A stretch of DNA of 64,000 bases from Datisca glomerata (GCA_003255025.1 QANY01003934.1:1302001-1366000); one strand, 5' to 3'. Counted from the stretch's first letter, positions 45,572-57,198 are shown. Made by a program: numbers and translations. The notes: generated from the sequence alone by a model not told the origin.

Positions 45572-46099
45572 AATTGGTCATTACTAAAACATAGAATAGT
45601 TCTTAAGTGACTAATGAAGTTCCTCACCAAAATATAATTTCACTTTTTATAAAAGATACATGAACTCCTGTAGAGAAGAAATCCAAATATGATAGTACAG
45701 CCATGAGGGCACCAACATATGATACTTAGTAAGCCATTTCTCAATAACATATAATCGATGGCTTCTATAGGCCTGCATTTTTAATAGAATGAGCTCTATA
45801 ATTTAAGTTCAAATACTTTAATCCCATGATTAAATCAGGACATAGATATTCACTCTCAATTATTTCGCTTAAAATAAGTGTAAAAAAGGCATTCAAGACT
45901 CCAACAAAGGAAAGAAAACAAAAGGCAGCAAATTATCCTATACAAGCAATCAAAAGACGTAGTCCATTATTATCTCATCTATTAAAAAGACTAGATTAAA
46001 ATAAACAAGAAGCATCTACTTGTTTTGAAAGCTTGGAATTGCTTTCAAATTTAAGAAAGTTGATTAATTATTTTTTATTTTTAGTGTTTGTATGTACCT

Positions 46100-46170
46100 T
46101 AGATTTCAGCTTCTCGTTCTCCTTGTTTTCTGCCTCAAAGCTCTTCTCCAGCAGATGACTTAAAAATTAG
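46100..46170 (-). pseudogene. Unidentified coiled-coil exon-like fragment
   Basis: On the minus strand the frame reads SHLLEKSFEAENKENEKLKS and stops at a GT donor (AAG then GTACATAC). It is strongly charged and heptad-like. It has exon character but no family assignment. Confidence 0.35.
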
Positions 46171-46434
46171 CCAGAAAAGAGTTACAAAGAGAACCACAAG
46201 GTTTTTCAGTCAAATAAATCAGAATAAACAACTCCCATCATCATGATACCACACTATTAGGCTAAAGGGAATCAATAAATAAACAATGATTCTGAAGTGC
46301 ATAGTAAAACAATCAACAAAAAAATTTGCAAAGACTAAAAGAATGAGCCACATCTAGAAAATCAAAGCAAGAAGTGTATATTTGTGAGTGATAAACAGCA
46401 TGTGAGAGAGATTGATTAATAATGGAAGAAGATT

Positions 46435-47440
46435 AATGTTTCTTTTAGCTTCCAACTTCTGAGATGCTTTTAAGTCATATTGCCATGTTCTTGACTTTGT
46501 TGTACCATTGTTGTTGGTTGATTTACCTGTCCTCCTCTGTCTATTCTTTTCATGTTTTGTCGCTCGAAAGTATTTCCATCTTTCCTCTTTCAACATTCAA
46601 CAATCAAATGCAATTTATAGAATTAAAATTCATCTTATATTATATTGATAGTTTACAATAGTGTATCCAAACTTTATTTTAAGATTAAATATTTTTCAAC
46701 AACTGTCTTCATCCACATTTAAAAATTAAGTGTTCATTAGTTATGCTTGCTAATGAAAAATTAAGTATTCAACACTTATATTTTAGCACATTATTTAGAC
46801 AATTTTCAAGATCTTAAGCTAATTAACATAATCAAAACAGTTTGACTTTAAATAAACATGTCATTCGGATGCTGAAATCGATTTATTTCTACTGATTAAA
46901 TTATTAGAGATGAAAATATAATAACTGAAAATGGAAATAAACTGAAGAAAAGAGAAGCTCAACTGATTGATTTGCAGGTCAGAAGCATAAGATCTTTTTG
47001 TTGTTGCATCTGAATCCTTAACCAACTTCTCAGTCTTCTTCCCGTAAGAATCTAATTGGTTTTTCTTCATCTTCGCTTGTTCATTGCCACAACCCTTTCA
47101 TTATGTCAGAAAAATAAAACTTGTATCCCTAAATAAGAAAATTTCTGCTTCAAATCAATCATTACAATATATTTGTACCTCATAAATTAAAAAGGATAGG
47201 AAAGATGTATTCTTATATTCCATTTTTTTCTCTTCACATAAATGTTTCAAATGAAAATATAATTATACTCAGCAATTTAATCATGTGTTGACTCATAAGC
47301 AAAATTAGAAAGACAAGGACAACAAGAGTGTTAGTAAACACAAACCTTGAGTGGTGATGAGTCTATAAACTTGGTCAAGAATAAAGGTGTCAGTAGGGCG
47401 AAGAAGCTTGATGCGTGTGAACCAAACAGAACTAGATTAG
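46435..47440 (-). pseudogene. PADRE (DUF4228) domain gene, C-terminal exons, decayed
   Basis: On the minus strand three pieces in order match plant DUF4228 proteins. About 47440-47343 has FTRIKLLRPTDTFILDQVYR then LITTQ before a GT. About 47100-46965 has MKGLWQ then, after a frameshift, KMKKNQLDSYGKKTEK. About 46600-46440 has KHEKNRQRRTGKSTNNNG and KSRTWQYDLKAS, equivalent to the usual RSRSWQPSLQSIS end. The N-terminal half, where MGN and the PADRE core would lie, is not present. PADRE proteins respond to pathogens and stress; their biochemistry is little known. The frameshift makes this copy a pseudogene. Confidence 0.7.
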
Positions 47441-47671
47441 TTCTTCGGGAAGATTCAATCGATATCTTAGCCCTCTTTTCTTTGGCGTGGCTGAGGAGAG
47501 GGTTGGGAAACTCTCACTCCATTCTTCAACGAAAACCAGAGTACCAGAAAAATCTTCAATCTCAGAAGCCCTAATTTGTTCTCTATTTTTGAACAAGAGA
47601 GAGAAGCTAATCGAGAAGGAAAGATAAGTTAATCGAAGAGGCTCTGCTCTCTCTTCTTTGAGAAGGTCCAA
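47432..47671 (-). pseudogene. Exon-like segment with a second copy at 63855-64000
   Basis: The minus frame reads ASEIEDFSGTLVFVEEWSES and LSSATPKKRGLRYRLNL. The minus strand of 63855-64000 gives the alignable VEDYFGSLEFVEEE and TLASATSKNRGPDYRLKLFK with one stop. No family was recognised. The + strand upstream (47690-47880) is GA- and GGGTATCGA-rich, like a 5' UTR. The pair marks a local duplication. Confidence 0.45.
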
Positions 47672-48059
47672 CCCAAGGTTATGGGTTTGTATGTTGGGAG
47701 GGAGAAGCTGTGAGAGAGAAGGGCAATCAAGAGAGAGGTTTTGATTTGTGGTTTTGTATTTTGATCGACAAAAAAGGCTTGGGTATCGACGAAGAAGGCC
47801 TGGGTATCGAGAGAGATGGTTTTGTTTATGTTTATTTAGAGAGAGAGAAGGAAAATTGTGAGGGTATCGAGAGAAAAGAGGGTTGATGGATCTATTTATG
47901 TTTTGTATTTTTCAGAAAGAAGACAAAACTCTCGCTTCAAATTTTCAGTCACTCATTTTTTTTACATCTCAATAGCACTTTTTAAGAGGTCCATTTAAAG
48001 TCATGTTGTTTTAGGTAATTTATAGGAGATGACTATGAACCATATATTTAAAATCTGTA

Positions 48060-48720
48060 AAATCTCATATTTACACTTCTGCAAAGCTCAAAGGCCCTAT
48101 GGTTTCCTTTTGAGGACTTATGTCCGCTAGATATCATTCCCAATGACTTAAGCTTTTTGCATTGCTTAGGGTGCTATGATTTCCTTTTGAGAACTGATGT
48201 CCGTTAGACATCAATTCCTAATGACTTAAGCTTTTAACAAAACTCAGAGGCCCTGTGATTTTCTTTTGAGAACTAATATCCGCTGGACATATATTCCCAA
48301 TGACTTAAGCTTTTTGCAAAGCTCGGGGGTCATATGGTTTCCTTTTGAGAACTAATGTCCGCTGAACATATGTTCCTAATGACTTAGGCTTTTTGCAAAG
48401 CTCAGAGGCCCCATGGTTTCCTTCTGAGAATAGATATCCGTGAACATCCATTTCCAAATACTTAAGCTTTTGCAAAGCTTAGGGGCCGTATGGTTTCCTT
48501 ATAAGAACTGATGTCTGTTGGATATTTATTCCCAAGTACTTAAGCTTTTTACAAAGCTTAGGGGCCCTATGGTTTCTAACCAATGTCCGTTGAACAAATG
48601 TTCTCAAGGACATAAGCTTTTTGCAAAGCTCAAGGGCCCTTATGGTTTCCTTTTGAGAACGAATGCCATTTGGACTTCTGTTCCCAAAAACTTAAGTTTT
48701 TTACAAATCTTTCGCTTTAG
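48060..48720 (-). repeat. Tandem array of about eight 71-82 bp units
   Basis: Each unit has TATGGTTTCCTTTTGAGAAC, then a form of TGATGTCCGTTGGACAT, then TTCCCAATGACTTAAGCTTT, then TTGCAAAGCTCAGGGGCCC. Unit anchors lie near 48096, 48170, 48250, 48327, 48410, 48484, 48562 and 48633. GTCCG and GGACAT give partial inverted symmetry. It sits where the 3' UTR of the minus-strand Tat element would be. Confidence 0.9.
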
Positions 48721-48959
48721 TGATTTCCAGATATTCCTTCATGCACTTCGGCTAATACATATTTTGCTTCTGGTGGAGTGAGGCATTTGAGATACAGTCC
48801 AGAAAATGACCTTCAATACAACCTTCGATCTATCAGAGTATACCTCACACTTCACTGTTGAATCTTTCGGGCTTCCATCTTGTCAATTGGAAGATCTTCA
48901 TTGAGGAGGTAATGAACGATAGTTTCTTGCCAGTCTTGTCCATGACTTTCCATTGTTAC

Positions 48960-49807
48960 CTCAGCCTCCATTTGTACCGGCGTTTTTGTACTAGGTCCTC
49001 TTATGTTTTTTCAGAAACTCTCCTTTTGTACGGAATTGTACTGAAGAACCCAAGTTGGCAAGGGCATCTGCTCTTGAATTTTTTATCCTCGGTATATGTG
49101 TAACTTCGTAGTTTTTAAACAGTTGTAGAATTTCCTTCATACATTGCAAATATTCCAGCATTCTGGTATCTTTGGCATTGTATTTTCCTGAAACTTGGTT
49201 AGCAATTAACATCAAATCACAAAAAAAATTTAACATTTGTTACCCTTAATTCGTTTACCAGATGAAGTCCGGCTAGTAGTGCTTCATATTCTACCTCGTT
49301 GTTAGACGCTTTAAAACTGAAGGATAACGCTTGCTTGGAAGTTTCACCATGTGGAGCCTAGATGACAACTCCCGCTCCCGCTCCCTGATGATTGGAAGCT
49401 CCGTCAACATATAAGGTCCAAGCTTCTTTTTTGGGCTCTTCCGTCGCCGAGATAGGTTACGCGTCATCATAGCTAAATTCGGCAATGAAATATGCTAGAA
49501 CTTGTTCCTTGATTGGAGTTCGTGGAACATCGCAGATATCCTATCCTCCAAGTTCACCTACCCATTTCACGAGCCTTCTAATCATCTCCAGGGAATGTAA
49601 ATGTCTCATTATTGGGAGTTCCATCACTACATTGATCGTACGTGCTTGAAAATAATGTCTCAATTTTTTGGCATCTACGATTAAAGCTAGCACTAGCTTC
49701 TCCATCTTCTTGTATCTTGTTTCTGCAGCTACAAGGCTTTTATTGACAAAGTAGACTGGTTTATGTTGTCCACTGTCAAATCTGACTATTGTCGCACTGA
49801 CTGCCAC
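48960..49807 (-). pseudogene. Gypsy RNase H regions (RT-linked and additional archaeal-type)
   Basis: 49807-49541 gives KPVYFVNKSLVAAETRYKKM and ALIVDAKKLRHYFQ, the RNase H fused to gypsy RT. 49485-48991 gives pieces such as GPYMLTELPI (decayed DG motif), SNNEVEYEALLAGL in the frame near 49300, and LIANQVSGKYNAKD with THIPRIKNSRADALANLGS. This is the second, archaeal-type RNase H that Tat elements carry. It removes RNA during replication. All pieces are broken. Confidence 0.8.
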
Positions 49808-49849
49808 TTCTAAAATTGCTAGATATAGAAAAAACTCTTCATCTAGTAA

Positions 49850-50700
49850 CGGTTTGGACAGTAGTGGGGGAGACGCTAGATATTGCTTGAGTTTTTGTAG
49901 TGCATCTTTACATTCATCATCCCATTGCTGACCACAATTCTTCCTTAACTTTGTGAAAAATGGCCTACACTACATTTACGTGTTGATCTTGCCAAAAACT
50001 TATTCAATGTATCCATTTTCCTGTTCAACTTTGAATTTCTCTTTTCATTCGTAGTAACTTAATTTCCATGATTACCTTGACTTGGTCTAGGTTGACTTCA
50101 ATCCCCATGTGATTGATGAGATGTCCCAGGAGCTTTCCCCCTGCCACTCTAAAGGTGCATTTTTCTGGATTGAGCTTTATATTGCTTTTCCTCAAGGCTT
50201 GAAATGTTTCCTTCAAATTATGGATATGATCCATCCTCCTCTCGTTCATCCACGTACACTTCCATCGTTCTTCCGATATGATTTTCAAAGATCTTAATAA
50301 CCCATCTCTGATATGTTACCCCTGCATTTTTAAACCAAAAGGTAAATATGCCAAAATCAGTGATAAAATATGTCTTTTCTTAATCAGGTTGGAATATTTT
50401 TACCCAACTGTACCCCAAGTATGCGTCCATGAAGCTGAGGAGTTTGTACCCCCTATCTCGTCCACCATCTAGTCAATCCTTGGTAACGGGTAGTCATCTT
50501 TTGGGTAAGCTTTAGTTAAATCGGTGAAGTCCACATAAATTCTCCACTTCCCATTCTTCTTTTTAATCATCACTACATTTACCAGCCATTTTGGGTAGTT
50601 GACTTCTCTGATGAACCTGGCATCGAGCAATTTTTCCACTTCTTCCTTAATAGCTTCTTTTCTTTTGGCTGCAAAATTATGTCTTTCTATTTTACATGTT
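49850..50700 (-). pseudogene. Gypsy reverse transcriptase (Tat), broken
   Basis: On the minus strand 50700-50500 gives EAIKEEVEKLLDARFIREVN, YPKWLVNVVMIKKKNGKWRI and YVDFTDL. Further pieces include the LRKSNIKLNPEKCTFRVAGG and LLGHLINHMGIEVN thumb region at about 50200-50080. The palm YVDD motif was not recovered because of frame breaks near 50250. Confidence 0.8.
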
Positions 50701-50954
50701 TCATAAAAGGTTCAACATTCAACTTATGACATATTAGTTTTTCATCGATACTTGGCATTTTCGTCACTGTCGTGGCAAACATATCGTCGTTCTTTTGAGA
50801 AACTTCAAAAGCTCCACTTTTTATGCTTCGGTTAGTTCTGCCCTTATCTTCGTTATATTTCTGTTTCGAATGCCAATGGATTCAGTAATGCTCGCAGCTT
50901 CGTATCTCAGGCTGCTCTCTCATTGTTCAGCTTCGGCTAATTGCTATTTTTCAA

Positions 50955-51300
50955 CTACTTCCTTATTGTTACCAGAAATAGAATATCTCTCATTATGATA
51001 GAATCGAGCGTCGTTACAGTGCAACAACAGGTGGCTGCATGGTCTCCCTTTATGGTCCGAACTCCTTGCGGTGATGGATACTTCAACGTTTGATAGTATG
51101 TAGATGGAACGACATTCATCTTGTGGATATAGGTTCTTCCCAGTATTGCGTTGTATGGTGACGGCGCATCAATTATCTTGAAATTTATGATGTTGAACGG
51201 CTCAGCATGCATAGGAAACGCTCAACATGCATAGGAAACGCTCAACATGCATAGGAAACGATAAGATTCCCTTTAAATATGTTATGGTTTTGTTGAAACC
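50955..51300 (-). pseudogene. Gypsy protease-linker region (Tat)
   Basis: The minus frame reads NIINFKIIDAPSPYNAILGR, then HKMNVVPSTYYQTLKYPSPQ and IKGDHAATCC. This matches the sequence after the retropepsin active site in Tat elements (PSxYNAILGRxxLH). The D-S/T-G loop itself is not clear upstream, where a three-fold repeat of GGAAACGCTCAACATGCATA (51190-51260 on +) disturbs it. Confidence 0.7.
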
Positions 51301-51499
51301 AATCAATGGTTGCCCCGCATGATGGATTTCATTACATCTATGGACACCTTCTCAAGTGTTGACTGATGGAGTATGTTGACTGCCATTCCTCATAAATTAA
51401 GACCTTTCTTAGCAAGGAATTCCCGTCTTGAATAGTAATTACTAGTGCATCATTATGCGCATCGTCTTGCATGTTATCACAGTCATAAAAAAATGATCA

Positions 51500-52900
51500 G
51501 TATGTCATTGTTTGCTTCCCTCAGCATGTTGTTCCCCTCTAGGGTTGTTTTTTATAGTAGATCTTCCTTTATTTCCTCGAGGTTCCTTCAGATTCTGTGA
51601 GGGCGATAATCATATCCACGATCTTCAATTGTTCTTTTTCTTTAGGGCGTTCTTCATTTTTGTCCTTTCTTGGTTGATATTTTCTTGTCACAAATTCCTT
51701 CAAGTATCCTTCTTTTACCAGTTCTTCAATATAGTCCATCAACTGATAACAGTCCTTTATATAAGGACTCCGGTGATAGGAGCAATGCTTATTTTTGTCC
51801 CTCTCATTTGGCTCTCTAAAAAGCGGCGCTGGCCTCTTCAACCATGGCTTATCTCTTTATAGACTCAAGGATTTGACTGACTAGGAGAGTTAATGGTGTG
51901 TAGATTTTTTCCCTTGGGTGGACCCATTATGTTTGTTTGGGCTTCTTTTCCGTATTGTCCTTCATTTCTCCCGTCTTCTTGTTCTGTTCGTTCCATGTTT
52001 CCCTATTTTTGAATTTCCTAGATCCTGACGCTGGTTTGAATTTCGTTGTTTCGAGATCTTTTACTTATTTTCTTCCTCCAGGGTTATGTACATTTGTGCT
52101 CTCAGCAAAGTTTTTGCCATCATGAGTGTCTTGTTTTTTAACAGATCTTCGAACAAAGGTGAGTCTTATTCCAGTCCTCGTCTGAATGCTAGCCTTGCCA
52201 CCCGGTCATCATAGTTCTCTACCTTCGTCATCTCATCTTTAAAACGTGAGTGTAATCTCACAAAGATTCACCCTTCTTTATCGCAATTGTAAGCAGACAC
52301 TCTAAGTCCTCCTTGACCATTCGGTAGGTTGTAATACCGTTCCAAAAATAGAGATGACGTTCTAGCAAAATTATCAATTGAACATGTGGGTAGAGAATGA
52401 TTCTTCTTTAGTGTGTTTCCATCTAAGATCGTCGGGATCTTGTTAGAGTCTCCAGATCTGCTACTCTAGAGATGCCCAACTTTCGCATATTCGTCATCTT
52501 TCTCTCCAACATTTTTTCCACCACTCGTTCTGTCATTAATTTCACTGGACTGTTTTCACTCCCAGCCTATTTTCCGTAATCGCTAGACTGGACTTTCGAT
52601 TCCTCATGGCGGATGTTTTGGCTAGCGCCTAGATTAAGTTGCCTGGCAGATCGATCTTCCCGTTCTCTGTCTTAGGGGTTCACGTTTTCCCCCTCCCTTG
52701 CCATGATCCTCTAACTTGCTTGGGCCCTTGTTTTCACAACATCCAGTTGTAAAGCTACAATCTTTTCCTGCACTGTTTGCCAAGCGTTATGTAACGCTTT
52801 GCTGTTGCGGTTTTTCATGTTTTGCATTCCTATTAAGATGGTCTGGATCATCTCTTATACCCATGTGGGTCGTGCGGGCTAGTAATTGGGATTGTTGATG
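51500..52900 (-). pseudogene. Gypsy gag (Tat), broken
   Basis: The best piece, 51841-51569, reads CSYHRSPYIKDCYQLMDYIE and ELVKEGYLKEFV. It equals the C-x-x-H-x(4)-H-x(4)-C-like segment and the following helix of Tat Gag proteins (CxFHRDHGHDTEECxxLKxQIE). Here the last Cys is kept, but the pattern before it is shortened. Fragments between 51850 and 52700 are consistent with the capsid region but heavily shifted. Confidence 0.7.
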
Positions 52901-52984
52901 GCGTTGGCTTCGTTTCCCATTTCCCCCGCAACATGTGATCTTTGTTCAAGGCATTTTGTGTTACGAACTTGAGTTGATCCTCAA

Positions 52985-53460
52985 CTCTCAATGAAAACAC
53001 CAAATTGTAAAGGAAAAATTCCTTACAATCAATAATAAAGAATAATGAAGAGAGAGAATTCCTTACAATCAATAATAAAGAATAATGAAGAGAGAGAATC
53101 AACGAAGAATAATGAATATGGAAGTAATTGCCCAATTGTATCTAGAATACGTTTTGAGTCACATTAACCTCTATTTATAGGCCTTCAATTAGTTATACAT
53201 AATCTGATACAAATTATCTAATTTTTACTAAAAATGAGATTATTAGAATATTATGTAATGGTTCTATCAACATTAACAACCAATTTAATTTAGATTGTTG
53301 ATTTAATCTAACAATAATAATTGGACTCCTACGTTTGCCACATCGTCAAGTCACGTACTGTTATCTGATTGATTGATTTCTTCGTCTATCTTTAATGATG
53401 TGGCAGAAAGAGAGCTTATTCCCATTCAATAGTATTCATGGATTTGCTCATGATCAGTTT
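52985..53460 (-). repeat. 5' LTR and primer-site region of the minus-strand Tat element
   Basis: On the minus strand the LTR ends at about 53006. It is followed by TTTGGTGTTTTCATTGAGAG (53004-52985), the wording normally seen after the 5' LTR of this Tat group. CTATAAATAG at 53180-53171 is the LTR's TATA box. The far end is uncertain. Confidence 0.55.
53017..53096. repeat. Perfect 40-bp tandem duplication
   Basis: AATTCCTTACAATCAATAAT plus AAAGAATAATGAAGAGAGAG occurs at 53017-53056 and again, without a difference, at 53057-53096. It lies inside the LTR. Perfect identity in an otherwise decayed element means a recent event or an assembly artefact. Confidence 0.92.
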
Positions 53461-54801
53461 TTAAATAGATCTATTTTGTTGAAAAATGTAGGTTATGACA
53501 ATAAATCCAGTTTATTAATTGTAAAACATTTAATTACTCGAATGTATCAATAGAATCATTTGATTATTTTCAATAATGATTATAACCAAAATCTACTTTT
53601 TGGGTACAACAAAAATTTGGATTCTCCAATTCTATCAGAAGGGTTTGCACTCATTGTGAAAATTTCATTTTCCCTATGATTAGTATCTTCCTTAGAGAAA
53701 ATAAAAATAACAGAATCTTATAATTTAAGATCAATTCATTCAATATTTTCTAACTCCGCGTATCTTCAAATCAATATCAAAAGCTAAAAAGCAAAAAGGC
53801 ATCATTTGTGCATTTTGATTGTTTTCAATCATGTCTCTTTGCAGTATGTTGTGACATAATTTTTTTATTTGTAATTTTGTCAAAATTGTAAATTTTATGA
53901 ATACCTTTTGATACATTTCAACAATATCATTTAATGCAACGTACTGTATAACATTAATGTAATACTTCCATTACTCTTGCGAGAATCAAAGAGAATTGTG
54001 AACGCTATTTCAGTTCAATTGCATTTTCCATCATTCCTGTTTCACCCGCACGCTGCTTCAACTTCCCTTGCAATTTAACCTAAAAATTAGAAAAAAAGTT
54101 GTTAGCTTTCATTGACTACTGTAGTTGACTGCTATCCATTTCAAAATTTCAAAATTTTCTCTTTATTTCTAACGTTTTCAAATTTTAGTATTCTTTTCAG
54201 TTTATCCAATGAAGATATTTGGTCCCTTTTATGGTTTGAACTTAACAGAGTTGTGACAAAAGTTTTTGTACACTCATTGCAAATATTTTCAATGCAAATA
54301 TTTTCAATTTTATACAATGATTATGTATAAAAGTTTTTGTCACTTCGGCATCATTATGTATCAGCATCTCTTAACTGTTGTAAGAAGAGTCACTCTACCA
54401 ATGCGGGTGTACGGAGCATTTATTGAACCCCCAACATATTTGACACATATGTTGAATCTCTTATATGTTGAAACTCTCACAATATTTGTTGAACCTGTAT
54501 CAATACCGGAAAAAATCCCCCTTCTATTGTAAAATTTTCGAAGTAAAAACTAAATATGGTTCTTTGTACAAGTCCATTAAATGAACTTAACAGAAAATTA
54601 TGAAGAATTTCATTGACAGTGTGAAAAATAGAGGTACGATAACTTTATTGAAACTGATTGCAAAGTACATGGAGTTGGAATAAATTTTCATACAAAAAGT
54701 TCGCGCATGGCAACTTCGCATACGAATTTTATAAAGTGATGTAGCATAAACAGTATCTTTATATTCAAGTAGATGTTGTGTACACATTTATTTGTATATA
54801 G
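53461..54801. other. Intergenic, nothing recognised
   Basis: The stretch downstream of the second RNase-like gene is AT-rich. The open frames (54112-54330, 54266-54532) are low-complexity with no recognisable family. Confidence 0.35.
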
Positions 54802-57133
54802 CTAAAAGGTAGGGAAATTAATAGTTTCTCCACACTTTTTTCTTGACATTTTGATCTTGTGTTCAGGGCATCTGGTAAGATTTAAACCAGATTTTTCAAC
54901 GCAAAAGTGAATCTCATGGAGTTGCGTGTATCCATATGTGTCTTCATTGCAATAAATTATTGGAGTTAACCCAACTGCTTTGATTATGACTCTCCTGATA
55001 CTTTCATAATTGTAAGACTTTCCATTTGGTCTAATCCCTGCAACATTAATTGGTCCACATATGTTATTTTTCAGGCCATATATGTTAATTAAAAAGTTGG
55101 TTCAAAGGAATCAAATGTTTGAAATGATTAGGGGTCCATAGGAATCAAATGTTTGCAACCAATCAAGATTATGAAAGAAACTGTTGCAATGAATCAACAT
55201 TACGAAAGAAATTGCTGCATAAAACTATGATGTTAATTACCCCTGTAAGTTCGCAGTATTATGGTCACACATTACATGTGATAAATAAGTAAATAAGAAA
55301 AAATAAATCTTTACTAAAGACATAAATTTAGTCTATCATTATGTATGTTACTATGTCATAAAACGGTACTCTTATCACATTGCTCATTGTGAAAAGTATA
55401 AGATGAGAATAAAATTTACGATGTACCTTCGCTAATAAGAATATCGAGAAGATTCAATCTATTTTTCAGATTAAGAGTCATTTGAATGTATACTTCTTGT
55501 TCAAAGTTAGAACAAGTCCCGAACTTTTTCCAATTGTACGCGCAATTCATCGTTATACTCTTTGTAGGGCAAAGTAGGACGGGCCAATGCTCAATCAATT
55601 CTCTCATGAGATGTAGGATCTAAAAAATGAGGGAAAAGTAAGAATCTTAAATAATTTTCTCGTGACATGAATTTCTTAATTTTATCCTAGTACTCGAAAT
55701 ATAACTTTGCACTAACTCAAAGATAATAAAATGGAGTTACTGCCTGTTATTCGTGTTGAACAATCGACATGGTTGTATATCACAAAAATACAATATCAAA
55801 GTGAGAATAAATGAATTATGAAGATCATAAATACATCTCTGACAAATATAATTGGCAACTACATATAACAAGTTGGGGGCGAAGCATAGACAATCAAATT
55901 GTACAATAAAATGACAGTGAAACATTTTATTGCCCAACTTTTTATGAGGTTATATGAAATTAGAAGACTATAACAAAACATCTTACCAGTTTCACAAGGC
56001 TAGATATGTATATATAAGCATATTCAATCAAGTAATAATCAAACAATTTACTCACCAAAGTAGTTCCTACTGGTATTGCGAAGCTTGTTTATAAAGATTT
56101 GAATGTGTCCCCTTAAATATAGATTTATATGGTGCTCTATTGGTTTTCATACTCAAGTTAACATCAACAGGAGTATATATGGACAACAATTACAAACTAC
56201 ATTCTCTCTTTTTTTCACCATAGGTTTTTCAATAGGGTTTTCTTGCAATGTTTTAGTGAGCAAGTCTGATATATTTTTTTACATAAATACAAGAATAATG
56301 TATCTTTTTTCACTAGAAAGTTTTCTTAGTAAGATTTTAACGAGACATATTCTGTGAACGTTGAGGGGAAGTTTTATAAATGAACGAGTTATGGATACCC
56401 AATATTCTAAATCTGGCCATTAATATAAGTGAAATGAATAGAATCATATACATGTTGTAAGTTAGGTTATGTTGAGTCGTTCTTAGTTCATTTAATCTTA
56501 CCCTTAATATTGTCTATAAATTGAGCTAACAAATATGAATAAGATAGGTCATAAATGGATTCTCTTATTTTTTTTGTGTTCTGCGTCTTTCTACTTTATG
56601 TTTTGATATATACATTCAAACATTTCTTTCAATGATCAAAATTATATATAACAAAGATATTTTATTTAATTTAAGTAAGTTTTGATGTTGGAAGAATCTA
56701 AAGATCTCCATTAAAAAATTTCTCTTAAACTTAATTAATGTATATCCCAATAAAATCAAGTTGGCTTCACAATTACCTTAAACTTGTTGAAAGGGTCATC
56801 AGTACAGTGCACGGGATTCCTATGACCGAATTGGATAGGTTGAAACTTATTAATGATAAAATCTGATTTTGGCTTTCCGCTTGTCGGATAACAACAACCT
56901 AATTTTGTATTACATTCGGAGCCTGGCCACTATATCAGAGGAAAATAAGATCAATTAGTTTGTCTTCATTTGAATCATTTGACAGAATAAAAGAATCATT
57001 ACAGAAAACATTCATTCACCCATTTTACCTGCTGGCTAAAATAGAAGAAATCAAAATCAGTATGGCAATAGCCAAGGTGAAATTGAAATACTAAAAGTAG
57101 CTGAATTAAATTTACAAAGCCAGTCTTCCTCAT
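54802..57133 (-). CDS. Second secreted T2 ribonuclease / S-RNase-like protein, catalytic residues lost (228 aa, 4 exons)
   Basis: Exons on the minus strand are 57133-57029, 56929-56777, 55619-55427 and 55037-54802. All junctions are GT-AG, and 687 nt give 228 residues plus a stop. The start follows a signal peptide pattern (LIQLLLVFQFHLGYC). Mature landmarks are FDFFYFSQQWPGSEC, GCCYP, HWPVLLC, FGTCSNF, PIIYCN, FCVEKSG and INFP at the end. Block I reads IINKFQP, so the catalytic His is Asn62. Block II reads YNWKKFGTC, with Tyr114, Asn115 and Phe119 for His, Glu and His. Exon 3 is 193 nt, exactly as in the paralog at 13999-17975, and intron phases agree. By eye about half of exon 4 residues are identical. 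A three-codon upstream ORF (57138 to 57124) overlaps the start as ATGA. N203-L-T is a possible glycosylation site. Confidence 0.9.
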
Positions 57134-57198
57134 CTTCTTTCCATTGCCAAGAGAGAGAATTGAGTTCCAGTTAATGTCCTTTTAGTGTTGGTCATTAT

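Larger units (their letters stand above)
48060..53460 (-). mobile_element. Tat-lineage gypsy element lacking integrase
   Basis: Reading the minus strand from 53460 there are a 5' LTR with a TATA box, a primer-site region, gag (about 52900-51500), protease (about 51300-50955), RT (50700-49850), RNase H (49807-48960) and then, with no integrase, the repeat array 48720-48060. No 3' LTR was found before 48060. Multiple stops and shifts break every domain. The LTR's outer end near 53460 is a guess. Confidence 0.75.
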
